From: Neckera pumila
Lineage: Eukaryota > Streptophyta > Bryopsida > Hypnales > Neckeraceae
Reading direction: 5' to 3'
DNA length: 64,000 nt
NCBI GenBank assembly: GCA_963969595.1
Contig: OZ018415.1
Coordinates: 23,317,782-23,381,781 of the forward strand
Under the pieces are notes generated by a model. The model made no database searches and was not told the DNA's origin. It saw only the letters and a list, made by a program, of their open reading frames with translations. Below are positions 1 to 13,185 of the stretch, piece by piece. The first letter of the stretch is position 1, and each line of letters opens with the position of its first letter. The position numbers were made by a program, and so were the translations under genes.

Positions 1-11
1 CTACCATGTAG

Positions 12-282
12 AAAGATAGAAATCACAAGGATTGTAAAATTTTATGCCTTGAATTGAATTTACTATAAGTTTTGGAAACCAAAAGTTGTCCTGAACCCAT
101 ACCCAATGTATAGAATCTTCCAATTCTAATCATTCAATAACTACTTTTCCGCTCACTCCTTCCTACTTCCTTGCTCACTACTTTGGGACATGTGTCATGA
201 CCTTATTAGTTCCAACCTTGAAAAAGGGAAAAGACATTTGTTCCAGCCTTGGTTGTAAATAACTCCACCCTACATGTTGGGT
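12..282 (+). repeat. Dispersed repeat, copy 1 (cut by assembly gap)
   Basis: This stretch matches 62,640-62,925 in the same orientation. Shared blocks include the 'attcaata' region, 'tttattagttccaacctt' and the final 'ggttggg'-like end. The copy stops at the N gap, so its 3' end is unknown. No coding frame is seen. Confidence 0.65.
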
Positions 283-482
283 NNNNNNNNNNNNNNNNNN
301 NNNNNNNNNNNNNNNNNNNNNNNNNNNNNNNNNNNNNNNNNNNNNNNNNNNNNNNNNNNNNNNNNNNNNNNNNNNNNNNNNNNNNNNNNNNNNNNNNNNN
401 NNNNNNNNNNNNNNNNNNNNNNNNNNNNNNNNNNNNNNNNNNNNNNNNNNNNNNNNNNNNNNNNNNNNNNNNNNNNNNNNNN
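283..482. other. Assembly gap of 200 N
   Basis: Exactly 200 consecutive N. A round number like this is normally a placeholder placed by scaffolding software, so the true distance is unknown. Reading frames that run through it are artefacts. Confidence 0.95.
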
Positions 483-1057
483 GTATTAAGAATTTTAAAA
501 AGTATTTAAAAATCTTTCGTGCTGATGTGGCATTGACGTGGTACTGGTAGTGCCACGTTAGCTTCCATATGCAAATTTAAAAATTTAAAAATTTATTGTC
601 ATTTTTTTCCATAATTACACCTCAGCGGTACAACACTTGTTGCCCTTTGAGACTTTATATTTTTCCTAATGTATAATATAGGTACACTATAATATGAAAA
701 GAGTCTATAACATAGATACTTATAACTTAGACACCTATAACCATAAAAAGTATCTATAATACAAACTCCTAGGCTCATACGCTCATAGATTCAATATTCA
801 CTTGATTATTGTGTAAGGTTCAAAATGGATTCATGTAGGGCTAGGAAGAAAAGAAAAATTTATAAATGAAGATTCAATGTCTACATTCTCTTCATACCTT
901 AATTTATTTTGCCTAAAACTCAAAATTTACATCTACCCCCTTTCCATGGACATTTAAGAGCCATTGGCTAATTTTGTTTTGGTAATTGTGAAATGTTTTT
1001 CAAGACTTCTATACTTTTTGTTTTTTAGGCAGCCTTTAGAGCAATTTATTTTCATTG

Positions 1058-1500
1058 TCAAATGTCTAAATTTGAGTTTTCTTTGACATACTCTTAGTGC
1101 TTTGGGATGTGCTTCTAACAATATAAATTTTAAATTTTAAATATATTCTATTCAAAAGTTAGATATACATTTGGAGGGTTAATATACAAGTTGGATTGAA
1201 GATGCTTTAAAAGCATTTGGAGTGTCAATAGAGTGTTTACATTTGGAGTGTCAAGTACCAAATTTTACTTTAGTAACCATGATTTGCCAAGACAACCACC
1301 AATTTTGACTTTCACCTTGCTTTTGAAGTGGTTGTCCAATGTCTAAACTTAAATCTTCTTATGTCTATTCAAAGTGATTTTGGATGCACTTCTAATGATA
1401 CAATTTTCAAGTTCTAATTATATACATCAAAAATTAGAAATATATTTGGAGGGCCAATATATTGGTTGGACTGACGACGCTCTTAGAGCATCGCCACCAT
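1058..1500. repeat. Imperfect tandem duplication, unit about 275 bp
   Basis: The block at about 1,060-1,220 is repeated at about 1,337-1,490. Shared landmarks are 'aatgtctaaa', 'tttggatg/gggatgtgcttctaa', 'atatttggagggc/ttaatata' and 'agagcat/aaagcat'. The surrounding sequence from 483 to 1,884 holds no recognisable gene. Confidence 0.5.
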
Positions 1501-1888
1501 GTCTTGGCAACGGTCTGAGCAATGCTGCTTTAGGCTTGCCACACTTGTCCAAAGCCAAATGGCTCCACATCAACACCCATTTATCATACATGTTGTGTCA
1601 TTCCTCTTGTCATTTCTACATTTGTTTGGCAAGGGAGGTCCATTGTAGTGGGCAATTTTGCACTCACGCTAACTTGGTCAATTTTGACTATGACCTTTGT
1701 GGAAGATGTGGAGGCTAGTGAGAATCGTGAGAAAAAAGGTTAGAAGTTTAGCGAGGACTTTGAGGGGTGGTTCGTGTGGAGCATCGATCGGGTCTTCAGT
1801 GCATCATCACATCTCACAACGTATGAAATTCCTTGCCTCTTTTTGAGGCCATGATCAAATGAAGTGCAACTGGTGGCAATGCTTTTAA

Positions 1889-2817
1889 CCCCTAAAGGTC
1901 AGAGACTATGTTTTCACCAAAAACACTCCAAAATTGCCATTTCTAGTACAATCTACAAGTATTTTTAGAAATAAAACATTTTAAGACACATGTAAGCTTA
2001 GGATCTTGTAGTAAACTTGTTTGAAAATATGCAGAAAAAATTTCAAAAATTTTCTACCTTGTAGATTGCAAGATACTAGGATTCAAATTGACAAAAACCC
2101 TTTTTTTGGCCCTGCAAAAAATTGGTCAGCTGCACTTCACAAGGTCACATTTAAATGAAAAAATGTCCAAAATGGTGGTTGCTCTTTGAATTCATTCTTC
2201 AAATCAAGTTGGCTTCATGCTTGAAAAATTTCACGTCATTTGGAATTGTACAATATACAAGAAAAAAATAGGTTGTAGAAAGAAGTAGAGAATGAATCAA
2301 AACGCGAAATTGTTAAGAATGTAATTGTGGAATTGAAATACGTCAATCCCAATGGTTGTAATGTTGCAATAAACAATATACATCCTATGCTTTTATTTTT
2401 TTCAAAAAACATTTGTAAATTGAATTAAATAAAGGACTTCAAAGTTTATTTTAGAGTAGAGAATCTATAAATGCCCGCAAACTAGAACACCTCATAATTT
2501 TCATCTCATAAATCAAAATGAAGTAATTCAAAACTTTACACATATATCTAAATCTAAAGAACCAATGTCAAATTTATTATTTTTTTAAAGTGATTTTTCA
2601 GAAAAATTTTGAGTTGCCCGTTGACCATTGGAAATGACATATCATCCAATAACTTTTTAACTATGTAGTCAAAAGTTATGAAAATTGTTGGGCCTTAAAG
2701 CTACTCCTTGGGCACACGTTGTGTAAAACTTTCAAAGAAAAATAATAAAAAATTTGTTTGTAGTCAGCTGCCCAAAATCTCTATGTTGCCAAAAAACGCC
2801 GTTTGGTCCTTTAGGGG
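1889..2817. mobile_element. TTAA-flanked MITE (family 1, subtype a)
   Basis: A 929 bp non-coding element flanked by TTAA at 1,885-1,888 and 2,818-2,821. It starts CCCCTAAAGGTC and ends GGTCCTTTAGGGG, so the ends are inverted repeats. The interior matches, in reverse, the copies at 16,475-17,410 and 46,658-47,577. TTAA duplication and ends beginning with CCC are typical of piggyBac-type transposition. No transposase is present. Confidence 0.75.
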
Positions 2818-2826
2818 TTAAAGGTT

Positions 2827-2849
2827 TATATATATATATATATATATGG
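2827..2849. repeat. (TA)n microsatellite
   Basis: Uninterrupted alternating TA directly after the MITE. Confidence 0.9.
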
Positions 2850-5800
2850 TTCCAATTCTTACAACCCGATTCTTATTACAGTGTTGGCCACCAATTTTGA
2901 AGGCAGTTCTCCAGGGCTTTAGCTTTTAAAGGACACTAAAGACCAAAAGTGCCCAATCGACGACTTCATTGTTCATTGTAGAAACAAAGAAAGCACCTAT
3001 TTGTCCAAAAATTGGAAACATTTTCGTGACTACCTTGGTCATAGGGGTGCGTCCTTCAAGGGTTAGTAAATGACTACAACAGGTAAGAGCTAAGAGTATC
3101 TCTTGCGGCCCTCTTGATTTGACCCTGCCAAATGGGCTTTGGAGGGAAGAGTAGCGAAATCAAAGTGAGCGGGGTTAGAAAAGCTCCTGTAGATTGGAAG
3201 AAGAGGGCCGGCAAATGATGGTGCAGAGCCAATGGAGAAAGCTTGCGGCTTCCCCAAGGCAACTTTCTCATTAATTTAACCCTTGACTTGCCAAAATACG
3301 GAACTCGATGACAAAGAGGGGCCTCAGAGGGTCCCTGTACAAATGCAAATTCTAGTGCAGTAGAGACAAAATCTGAAGACCCCGGACCTTTACATGCCCA
3401 ACTACAGTGCGGTTGGGGATTGAATTTCACTCGGTTGCTCAAAACTTCCTTGACAGGGGTGTTTGAGCTGACTGCAGGACATACTCTAAAGAGGTTTCTT
3501 TTTTATTAACTTACAGTTGTTGGCCCCAATTCTGAGGACAGTTCCTTTATAGTGGACATGAAACTTACCTTTAGCTGCTTCAATAGTAGAATAGGGTTGA
3601 CTAACTTTTAAGTAGAGGTGGATTTAAGTCACCTCTACATTTGGTGGAGAATGGAATAAAGCACTGCATGCTCTTAATAGTGGAGTGGTTCATTCAATAG
3701 CATTTGAATTGAATGTTTCCCTTGAGCTTATGATTGGGGATGTTTTTTTTTCTGAATTTGGGGGCCACTATGAGTGTCCATGCTCCAAGGGTTTTATCAT
3801 TGTTTTAACTTTATTGCAGTTACATTTTTATTTATTTTCATTTTATTTTTGAAACAAGCGTGTTCAAGAAATACATTGTGAGGGTTTTTCCATCTCTTCT
3901 TCACAAAGAGAGGTTGATTTCACACAAGGTAAAGACTTGTTGCCATTAGATATCGAACCCGCAACCATGCCATTCAATTTGAGTACTTCAACACCATCAC
4001 CCGGTAGTTCAGGATCATTTCGGACCATTTCTATATTTTGAAGATGTTCCACCACCACATAAGGTAGACACACTCATTTTTGTCCTTGCACCTAATTCCA
4101 TCGTCATATACTTGTGGTATACATTCTAGAAACGGTAATTACGCACCACCTATACATGAGGGAGGAATTCTTAAAGGGATGGGAATGGGTATGTCTACCT
4201 TACAACATCTTGAAAATTCCATTAAGGCTCAAGTTCCATGCATGAGTCAAGTCGTTGGAGCTGAAACAAGATATTGCATATGATACCGAGGGTCCATGCT
4301 TATAACTTTATATTTGTAGTGCTTTAATATTTATTTGAAATACAACATTTTTATAATTAAAATCTACATGTTTAAAAAGAAAAAATCACTATTTTGAAGA
4401 TAAAATTAGGAAGTTTGTTTGCAATCCTCTTCCATTCCAATTCTTTCCCCTTTAAAAATGAATGGCATAACTACCAAACAAACTCATAGTTCTTTGAACA
4501 TATTAGGAAGTTGAAACAAATTCAAAACAACAACACTTGTAGAGACTTCAAGTTCCATGCACTCAATCTACACAACCACTAGGGTAGAAGAAAGCAAATG
4601 GCGTAGAACAAAAAGAGAGACAGTTCTCTAGTGTTATAAATTTCAAAAAAAATCCACAAAAGCAACCAGATGAATGCATAGGATGGTATGCACACTTTTT
4701 ATTTCCACAAATTGCAACTAAAAATTATTTATTATTATGTGACGGAATTTGTTCCTATTGGGTTGAATTAGTAAATGAAAAGGGATTCCAACACAATTTA
4801 TGATGCATTATTTGGAGAAAGTAAGTACAAATTATTAACTTCTACTGGATAATGATAGGTCTACCATGAAAAATTACAAAATTTTAATGTTAAGACCTTA
4901 TTGACAAATTTTTGGATTGCAACAGTTTAAGCTGAGATTAGGATAACTTTAGGACGTCCTTAAATTCAAATGAATAGAAAAAAATGAATTGTAAATTATG
5001 TTGGATTCACATTGAAATCTACTTCATTATCATTACAAATGTATACATTATAATTGAAAGGCATGCAAAGATTTTAATGTTTTGTATACATTGTTGAATA
5101 TCTATTGTTGCCAATGTTTGCTAAAATTACAACTTGAATTTTATAGTAAATATTAGAAATAAGCCTTCATAGTTGCTTTAGAGATATTTGATCCCATACC
5201 ACTTGAATGTCTTGTATCATTTCTTAATTGTTCTTCACCCTATTGCAACAAATCTTTGACTATCTTCCAAAGGTTCCCTTTGAAATGGTAGATAGTGCAT
5301 AGAAGAAATCCAAATTATTGTATGATTTTGAAGTTAAAGTGCACTTCATTGCAATTCCAAGGCAATTTGCAGTTTCAAAATTTGTTCAATTTTTAGCAAT
5401 TAAGAACGTCTTGAAGTTTATGGATTTTTTTTTGTTGAATTGCATGCTTGTATTAGAAGAAAATTGTGTTTGAGTCAACAAAACCAACTGATAATTTTTT
5501 TGGGTTTTTTAGTTTCCTATGCAAAATTGGTTTAGTTGACTCCAACGCAATTTTCTTCTAGTTTTAGGAAGAAAATTTTGAGCGATAAATTGACCCTATT
5601 GTACAATAAGAAATGATACAAATGATTCTATAACAATTGCAAAAGTTCATTTCAAACATACCCAATCAAATGCAAGCTATAAATTCGGCAAAAGGTAGCA
5701 TTACTAGATGGTAGATAGTGTATAGGAAAGATCCAAATTGTTATATGATTCAAAATTTACATGTATATGTTTTTTTGATGCTCAAGTACTCTTTACTACA

Positions 5801-7507
5801 ATTCCAAGACAATTTGCGATTTCAAAATCTGTCCATCTTTTAGCATGCTAGAGCTTCATGAAGTTTATGGACTTCTTCTAAAAATTTGACTTCACAGAAA
5901 ACTTGTAAGATTATTGGACCTAATTGTATATCCTCCCTTCATCCTAGGCAAGAATCTAGATGTGATGTTCTTTGGTTAACAATGGTTTGTACTTATCTAT
6001 AGTCAAGTAGAAAATTTTGAACTAGTATGGAACATGCTATGTTCTACATTATGACTATAGCTAAGGTCAATTTCATACCTTGAGGCAATAGAGATTGTCA
6101 TGAAGAGTAGTGTCCAACAAAACATTCTTTAGGCATGATCATTTAATACCAAGCATGTTTTTTTTAAATATGTCTTTGTAATCTACCTACTAAGGAAATG
6201 TTTATTATGCATTTTAGGTAGGAATCTAGTTGGATTGGTTTAATTTGTAACAAGGTCAAAATTAGATGTGTTTACCTCACAAAAAAAAACTTCTGCTTAT
6301 CATGAATTATTTTCTTCAATTCTAGTCTTCATGTTATAATAAATACACATCATTTCAAACCATCATGATTCTTGATTTAAATGTACAACCATTAAATAAG
6401 ATAGACTAGGAACATCTATATATAATCAACACTTAAAAAAATATAGTTTACTCAATAATAACTATACACTATACATTAAAAACACTGGAAATATCCTTCA
6501 CTTCAATTGTCAATAAGATCCAAGAAAAGTGAGAAATTCAATAATAGGAATTGTGTCCAAACACTTATTGAATTGATTTTAAGTCAATTACTTTCCCTGT
6601 AGACACCAATTAATCCCTAAAGGACAAAGGAGACAACTTTGGATGTTTTCAGATTTAGAGTACACTTTGTCCACTTTATAATTTGAAATACTTGTTTGAA
6701 ATTTTTTCAATGGATGCCAATTATCTTAACCTATGCGTGAAGCTTTGTTTCATGTCATTCCAATAAATAAGACAAAATTAAAAGGATTATTTTGATTTCA
6801 ATGTCAAAATTTATTTTGATTAATTTTATTGGATTGCATCTATTGATGCCTACTCAAAAACATTTGAACCATTCAATTTTGAATAATGAGTTGAAAATTA
6901 AATTGAGAAATTTATTTTGCGGGCAATGAAAGTAGAAAAATCACACAAAGTCATTTTTTAAACTCAATTTTGGTTTTTTTCAAACAAAAACAAGAATAAA
7001 TTATTCCAATTTTTTACTAGAATATTCTCACTATTGGGATTAAAAATCTCAATTTCTTCCAAAAATTACTATCGGTTTAGTTTTTTCTTTCATTCAATAA
7101 AACCTTCTACTTTCTAAAATTTTAAATATGAATAAAAAAATTATTTTAGCCATGGTTTTTTTACATATGCTCTCAATTCATTTTTCAACATATTGACTAC
7201 AACGCATAAGTTATGGGACATATGTGTTTTTTCTTAAAATGTTGACAAACAAAACTTCACCTTCGTGAAGGGCTAGAAAAGCCTACATTTTGATGTTTAG
7301 GCACATTGAACTTGCAATTGGTGGGGGTATTCACTCTAAAATTTTGATAGGATATACTTAAACAAGTTAACCAGAGGATCTTACGGTTGGATTTACAATT
7401 AACAAATAAAATAGAGATGAAGATTTTTGCTTTGGGTGCAAATATTTTGAAGTAGTTTTGGACCTTTGAATATGAAATAGCTTTATGTATTAACCCACTA
7501 GTGGATG
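2850..7507. other. AT-rich intergenic DNA, no gene seen
   Basis: No open frame with recognisable protein character. A phrase near 2,878-2,912 ('ttggccaccaattttgaagg') recurs loosely at 3,513-3,545 ('ttggccccaattctgagg'). A minus-strand frame of 122 codons at 3,074-3,442 has no recognised domain. 'gatggtagatagtgtatagg' near 5,706 recurs loosely near 5,288, so older duplications are likely. Confidence 0.5.
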
Positions 7508-7814
7508 TGACATACGCTACTAATGAAATTTAGCGTTTGAAACACTAATTATGAACTCTAACACTACATGGTAACAATGTCGTTATTGTTACCAACATTG
7601 AATGTCAACATGAACAAATTATCAACTAAATTTTCCCACACGCACCCAAAAGAAAAAAAATAAAGATTAAAATAGTTCACCTTGCATTAAATCAGTATCC
7701 ACCATAAACACTAATTGTCAACCAAATGAAAATCAAAGTGAGCTACATGATAGGGTAAATATCCATGTAGGTATCCTAGCACTAAATTTCATTAGCGTAG
7801 TGTACCAATGTCAC
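7508..7814. mobile_element. Putative MITE with about 30 bp inverted ends
   Basis: The left end 'gtgacatacgctactaatga' reads in reverse complement at the right end around 7,777-7,814 ('tcattagcgtagtgtacc' followed by 'aatgtcac'). The spacing is about 300 bp with no coding capacity. The target duplication is not clear. Confidence 0.45.
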
Positions 7815-8076
7815 GCTTTAATTGAATTATTTGAAATTAGTGAAGTTTAATACATTATGGAATCGTACAAATTTTCACCATTTTTTTTTTGGTTTGAAGT
7901 AACACTAATTTCACGCACTAAATAGCAGGATGCGTCATTGCCATTGTAGCGCAAACCACATGTTCTTTCGATTCCACACCACCACATGAACAAATTCGTC
8001 AAATTTCTCAAATTTGAACCGAATTTTCTCCAAATTCAGAAAACAATTTCGTTGCTACTCGACTCCAGTGGCACTC

Positions 8077-9575
8077 AGATCGTAGCCAAGTAAGTAAGTT
8101 CAGTTCAAACACACTTTAAGTTCAGCTTTTCTTTTCTTTTTTTTGGAAAGAATGGTGTGAATTAAAAGCCAAAGGCAAGTTCAGCTTGTTTGAATATTAA
8201 ACTTTATGGATTCACCACCTCTTTCCTTGTGGATGGCAAAATGGCATTTGGCAGAAGCCAAGGCAAACACTTGCCATGGCGCGGAGTCCAGTTTCAACTG
8301 ATATTCACGCTCTTCTGCTCGCTAGCAGTGTTGTTTATAACTGAACTAAATTGCTTGGCCTTGCTTAAGCAACTTGTCATTTCCGTGGAGCAGCAGCTTC
8401 CCTCTGATTGTTTGGAAAGCATGAGTGGCCTGCAAATCTTCCTGACGAGTTTGAATTTGAGTCTAATATTAACTCAACGGCAAAGACACTTGTCCTCGTG
8501 GTGAGGCTAACAGCTTGAACACAAAAGAAAAAAAAAGAAAAAAAAAAAGAAAAAAAAGAAAAAAAAAAGTCACCTGTCTCCTTTAATAGCTGAGTAGCAG
8601 ATCGTAGCCAAGTAAGTTAACTCAAACGGACTCTAAAAATAATTTTATGGATTCATCACCTCTTTAACTTACTTTGTGGATGGCCAAACGGCATTTGGCA
8701 GGCAGAAGCCAAGGCCAAACACTTGCACTTGCCATGGGAGTCCACTCAGTTTCAAATGTGAAGTTCACGCTCTTCTGCTCGCTAAGTTAGCAGTGTTGTT
8801 TATAATTCATAACTAATTGCTTGGCCGTGCTTAAGCAACTTGGCATTTCCATAGAGCAGCAGCATTCTTGATTGTTTGGAAAGCTTGAATGGCCTGCATA
8901 TCTTCCTGACGAGTTTCAATTTTAGTCTAAGTTATTAACGGCAAAGCCACTTGTCCTCTTGGTGAGGCGAAGAGCTTGACCACAAAATCTTTTGATCCGT
9001 TTGAAGGTACCTACACCTAAAATTGCATAGTCCTTAAAAGCGTACAGCGGATATTCTTGCCTAAAATGTACTCCCACTATTCATATGACTCTATGATCGC
9101 TTTTAGGTGCACCTATTTTTAGCACTTTGAAAATTTGTAGTTTATTCACACGGTGCCCAAAAAATGCATTCTAAGAGAATCTAGAATCCTGTTTTGACTA
9201 CCAATGGGACCCCACAATTTTTTTTTCAATATAATAGTGAAAACCATGCTGAATTGCTTAACTGTGCGATTTAAGGTGCAATTACCTTGAATTGGTTGGC
9301 AAAGCCACTCGCTCTCTTGGTGCAGCGAAGAGCTTGACCACTTGGAAATGGTCCGTTTGTTTAAAAAAAAAAAAAAAGAGATTGACCACAAAATCTTTTG
9401 GTGAGCTTGAATTTGATGGCAAAGTCACTTGTTCTCTTGGTGCAGCGAAGAGCTTGAACACGGTCGGCCATTTGTTTCATAAAAATAAAATAAAAAAATG
9501 AGCTTGAACGCACAAAATCTTTTGATGCATTTGAATTGGTTGCAGCAAGGTCACCTGCCTCCTCAAAGGTCTGAG
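8077..9575. repeat. Tandem duplication of a 520 bp unit with extra 3' sub-repeats
   Basis: A unit beginning 'agatcgtagccaagtaagt' at 8,077 is repeated from 8,599. Both copies carry 'gcatttggcag', 'ttcacgctcttctgctcgct', 'ttgtttggaaagc' and 'ggcaaag.cacttgtcctc'. The last 60-70 bp of the unit ('ggcaaagccact...gcgaagagcttga') recurs at about 9,298, 9,418 and, degraded, 9,545. A purine-only run of A with scattered G lies at 8,522-8,568. No gene is supported. Confidence 0.7.
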
Positions 9576-9626
9576 CTGGAGAAGTGGAGGCCGCTCCTAT
9601 TGAGTGCTTAAAATATACATTACTTA

Positions 9627-10192
9627 GGGCCGCTTTACACCAAGAGGCCGGGCCAATTTCATATGTCAGAGGCCAAGAATCCTAACTTCTGATTGGACAA
9701 AAGGTTGAAATCAGCCCCAACCCCTTTACACCAAGAGGTTGGGCCAATTTGGTGAATTGAATTTTTTATCAAAAAAAGACATGATCTGACATGGCCCGAG
9801 CTCACTGAATTGGGTGCACCAAAAATGGGAGGCCAATTCTTGGCCTTGGGGCCAATGTCAGATTTCAATTAAAAAAATTGTTTTAATAAAAAACTATTTT
9901 TTTCAACTAATCATTACCGTTGGATATTGTGCAATTGGCCTCATGGGGATTTGGACCGGCCTCTAGGTGTAAAGTGGCCCTGAAAATTTCAGCCCCTCTC
10001 TCTTTCTTTTGTAGGTCTTATTGAATCGGCCCGACTTCTTGGCCTTAAGGCCTTTACATATGGGAAAATTGGCCCCCATTATAATCTTATTCTAATGAGA
10101 AGTTGAGGCCAGCCTCCAGCCCCAAAGGGGCTGAAATTTTGTGCAATTGGCTTGAAGGAGAATTGGCCCGGCTTCTTGGTGTAAAGCAACCC
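9627..10192. mobile_element. PIF/Harbinger-like MITE
   Basis: A 566 bp element flanked by TTA at 9,624-9,626 and 10,193-10,195. It starts GGGCCGCTTTACACCAAGA and ends TCTTGGTGTAAAGCAACCC. A 3 bp TTA duplication with ends beginning GGG is the pattern of PIF/Harbinger MITEs. An internal partial copy of the end ('ctttacaccaagaggttggg') lies near 9,723. No transposase is present. Confidence 0.7.
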
Positions 10193-10195
10193 TTA

Positions 10196-11295
10196 GAAGT
10201 TAGAAGTTATCTACTTTAGTTTGTGTCTGTGAATCTGAGGTGTTCAACTATCAAGTCTATTGTAGAGCAACTAGTCCCTTGCAGAGGCAAAGCCAAGGGT
10301 GAATGAAAAAAAAAGGACCCCCTATTTTGTGTTGTGTTTATTCAATTGAAATGTTGACTACCCTTAAGTCCTAAATCGGCCCAAGGTCTTTTCTGAGCCT
10401 ATAGAAATTTCCTCCAAATTGAACAAAAAGCCAACATTTTGATAAGTTGTATCAATTTTTTTGGAATTGTAACTATAAAAATTCAAACTAGACATGTTAG
10501 AGATCACATAGGAAAGGAAATCCAACAATATCATTTATGGATTGAAAGGTTATAATGGTTGATCATGAGGGTGTTAAAACTGCAAAAGCAAAAGTCATTT
10601 AATCTTCCTTTTACATGTCAAATTAAAAATTTGGTCACCAAAAAAACTTGAAATTAAAGGGCCTAACATGCATAATCCCAATCAATTTATAGATTCTCAA
10701 AATCTACTCTACAATTTTTTTCAATTAATTTCTAATGTAATTTTTCTTCAAGATCTAGTGTATTCATAAATAGGACCAATGTTTCTTGCAAATATCCACA
10801 TAGACTTAGAGAAAGATTGTCTTGAATGTAAGACAAATTTTATTGAATTTGGATTATTGGTTACCAAACTATGTACAATTTAGTCGTATTGTTTTCAACA
10901 TGGGCAAGTCAAGCAATAAAAAAACTTTTTTGTGTTTGAATTTTTTTTTCCTTAAAAAAATTTCATGGATCTTCAACTAAATCTTAGGGGAACTCATACA
11001 CTTGCACAAGTTGTGAAGCACATACATATTTATAGATTTTTTTTTGAAAGATGAAGTGTGCATGTATACGAAGAAAAAAAACTTTTCCTCAAGGTTGTAA
11101 AGTAAAAATCTTACTATCTTTTGAGGTTTTACAATTTGAAATTTAAAAACAATATACTTCAATGAATTAGCTATAAGATGTGGTTTAATAAAAAATAAGA
11201 ATCAAAATAAATTATTTTTTAGCTGCCGAAGTTGAAACAAAAACACATCATATCTCATAATTCTACAATTGTTTAGTCAAATTGAACATAATTTT
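10196..11295. other. AT-rich intergenic DNA, nothing recognised
   Basis: No coding signal, inverted repeat or RNA gene was recognised. Confidence 0.5.
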
Positions 11296-11498
11296 ACTAC
11301 AAGAGAAAGGGGTGTTTTAAGTATAGTCCTAGTAGTATAATCTTTTAAGTGATGACCTTCAAGTGAGGTTTTTAGTAAAATTTTACTGAAAAGATTGTCT
11401 TTTTAGTAAAATTTTACTAAAAACCTTACTTAAAGGTCATTATTTAAAAGACGATATCACTAGGACTATACTTAAAACACCCCTTTTGCTTGTAGTGT
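11296..11498. mobile_element. CACTA-type foldback MITE, near-perfect hairpin
   Basis: The whole 203 bp segment is almost self-complementary. The left arm starts ACTACAAGAGAAAGGGGTG and the right arm ends CACCCCTTTTGCTTGTAGT. The arms meet around 'agtaaaattttactgaaaag'. The ends resemble the CACTACAAGAAAA ends of plant CACTA transposons. A transcript would fold into one long stem of about 95 bp. Confidence 0.75.
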
Positions 11499-12010
11499 TT
11501 GTGTGCTAGAAAGCTAATAACATGACACACGTTCTCCTATAATCAACTTAAGAATTATATTTCTTTGACTTTGCAATGGCTTGCCCCCCAAAAACAAAAG
11601 CTTAATTTGGGCTTTCCAATCTTTCAAGACTTAAAGATGAAAACATACTTCTATCACTACAAAATATCTCAATTCATGCACCTTCTTTGTCAAGTACACA
11701 CGCACACAAAAACCCATAGTGTAACCACAATTAGACTTCCCATACTTTAACCTTGTAACAACGCAACGGCCTAAAAGTATCCATTGGATGACAAAAAATC
11801 CTTCTAAGTAAGATATGTTTTGTTTTGTTGTTGTTTTTAAATTAAAAAATGCATATATTTCATCCTTAGAATTTTGTGTGGAAAGGGAAGCTCTTGTACA
11901 ATAGTTTGACCTCCAATGAGTGTTCTTGGATTTTTTAAGCAAGACTTCCATGGTACCCCAAAAGATGATTTCCACTGTGACCAGCACAACATTCCAACGT
12001 TAAGGCTCAG
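11499..12010. other. Non-coding spacer, nothing recognised
   Basis: A minus-strand frame of 118 codons at 11,631-11,987 has no recognisable domain and shows poor codon structure. No repeat boundary was identified. Confidence 0.4.
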
Positions 12011-12014
12011 TTAA

Positions 12015-12975
12015 CCCCTCACCGCCCAAAGTCCAACCATGCTTAAAAAATGCTTGCCTTTGCAAGTCTGAAAAGTCAAAATTAGAGTGAGGTATGAAGA
12101 TCTCAACCGTACAATATTGTAGTGTGTATATTTTAGATGGTGTGGAACAAATTTGGGTTCATTTGACCGTTTCGATTGAAAGATAATAATGTTTTAGTGT
12201 TCAAAAAAGGTGCTGAAATTTTCTTAAAAACACATTTGGAGGTGAAATTCGATTTCAAAACCTACTCAAATGAAAAAACTTTAAGCTACAAAGTGATTCA
12301 AAACCATAATATAAACACTTTGGTGAAAAGAATTTCATAAAAAATGAATCATTGTGTCTACAAAATGGATTTGAAATGTCCAAAAACAGTGAAAAAAGGA
12401 GCAAAAAATCACATCTACAATTGAACCTCCTTCTACTAAAATGCTTCTCAGATAATCAAAACTTCTTGGATTGATATGAAATTTTAGCCACAAGAACTAG
12501 ACAAGTATACGCAACTTCTCAACAAGAATTTTGAAAAAGGATCATGTATGAAGTAGTTATGAGCCGCCGAAGTTGACTGAAATGCAATAATATCTGGATT
12601 TTGAACTTTGAATTGCTCCCAAGAATTCAAAACAACTTGGATTGGCATGAAAATTTTACCACAATAACTAAACCTTAAGGAGTACAAAACCCAACAAATT
12701 TTATTGAAAACGAACATTTTTGAAAAAAGATACAAGCCCCCGAAGCTACATTTATCACAACGCAGTGTGCTGAACAAAAATTGACCCTGTGAACTTCGAA
12801 TGGCTCTCGCAAACTCAATTTGTCTTAGATTGATCTGAAAATTTTAACATAGAAATTAGATTGGTATGCGCAACTTTTCTGACAATTTTTTATTGAATTT
12901 GGACATTGGATGCAAAAGTTACAGTGCTTCAAAGTTTGTGTGGGGACACTTTTTGTCCTCTTGGGCGGTGAGGGG
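12015..12975. mobile_element. TTAA-flanked MITE (family 1, divergent subtype c)
   Basis: A 961 bp element flanked by TTAA at 12,011-12,014 and 12,976-12,979. Its ends are CCCCTCACCGCCCAAAG and TTGGGCGGTGAGGGG. It shares the CCCCT start and size of the other TTAA elements, but the next bases differ and the interior is diverged. The interior repeats the phrase 'gccgaagttga / cccgaagcta'. Non-coding. Confidence 0.65.
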
Positions 12976-13185
12976 TTAAGAGCATCTTCAATGCAAACAC
13001 TACTCAAGGCACTTTGAAGTGTTAGAAAGGGATCTCTTGACAAAGTAGGGGGTGGGCCTGGCCTCTTGCCAACGTACCATTTGCCATAGCACCCCCAATG
13101 CAACAATGGATCCAGGAACAACAAACAAAAGGCTCAAGCTCTTCTTTTGATTTATTAGAGAATCTCTTTTACTTCTGTGAGCATA

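Noticed and set aside
249..509. Open frames running across the N gap
   Set aside because: Almost all codons are unknown bases; the frame is an artefact of the gap.
3074..3442. Minus-strand frame of 122 codons
   Set aside because: Longish and less AT-rich, but no recognised domain, no promoter or splice support, and it lies in repeat-like DNA.
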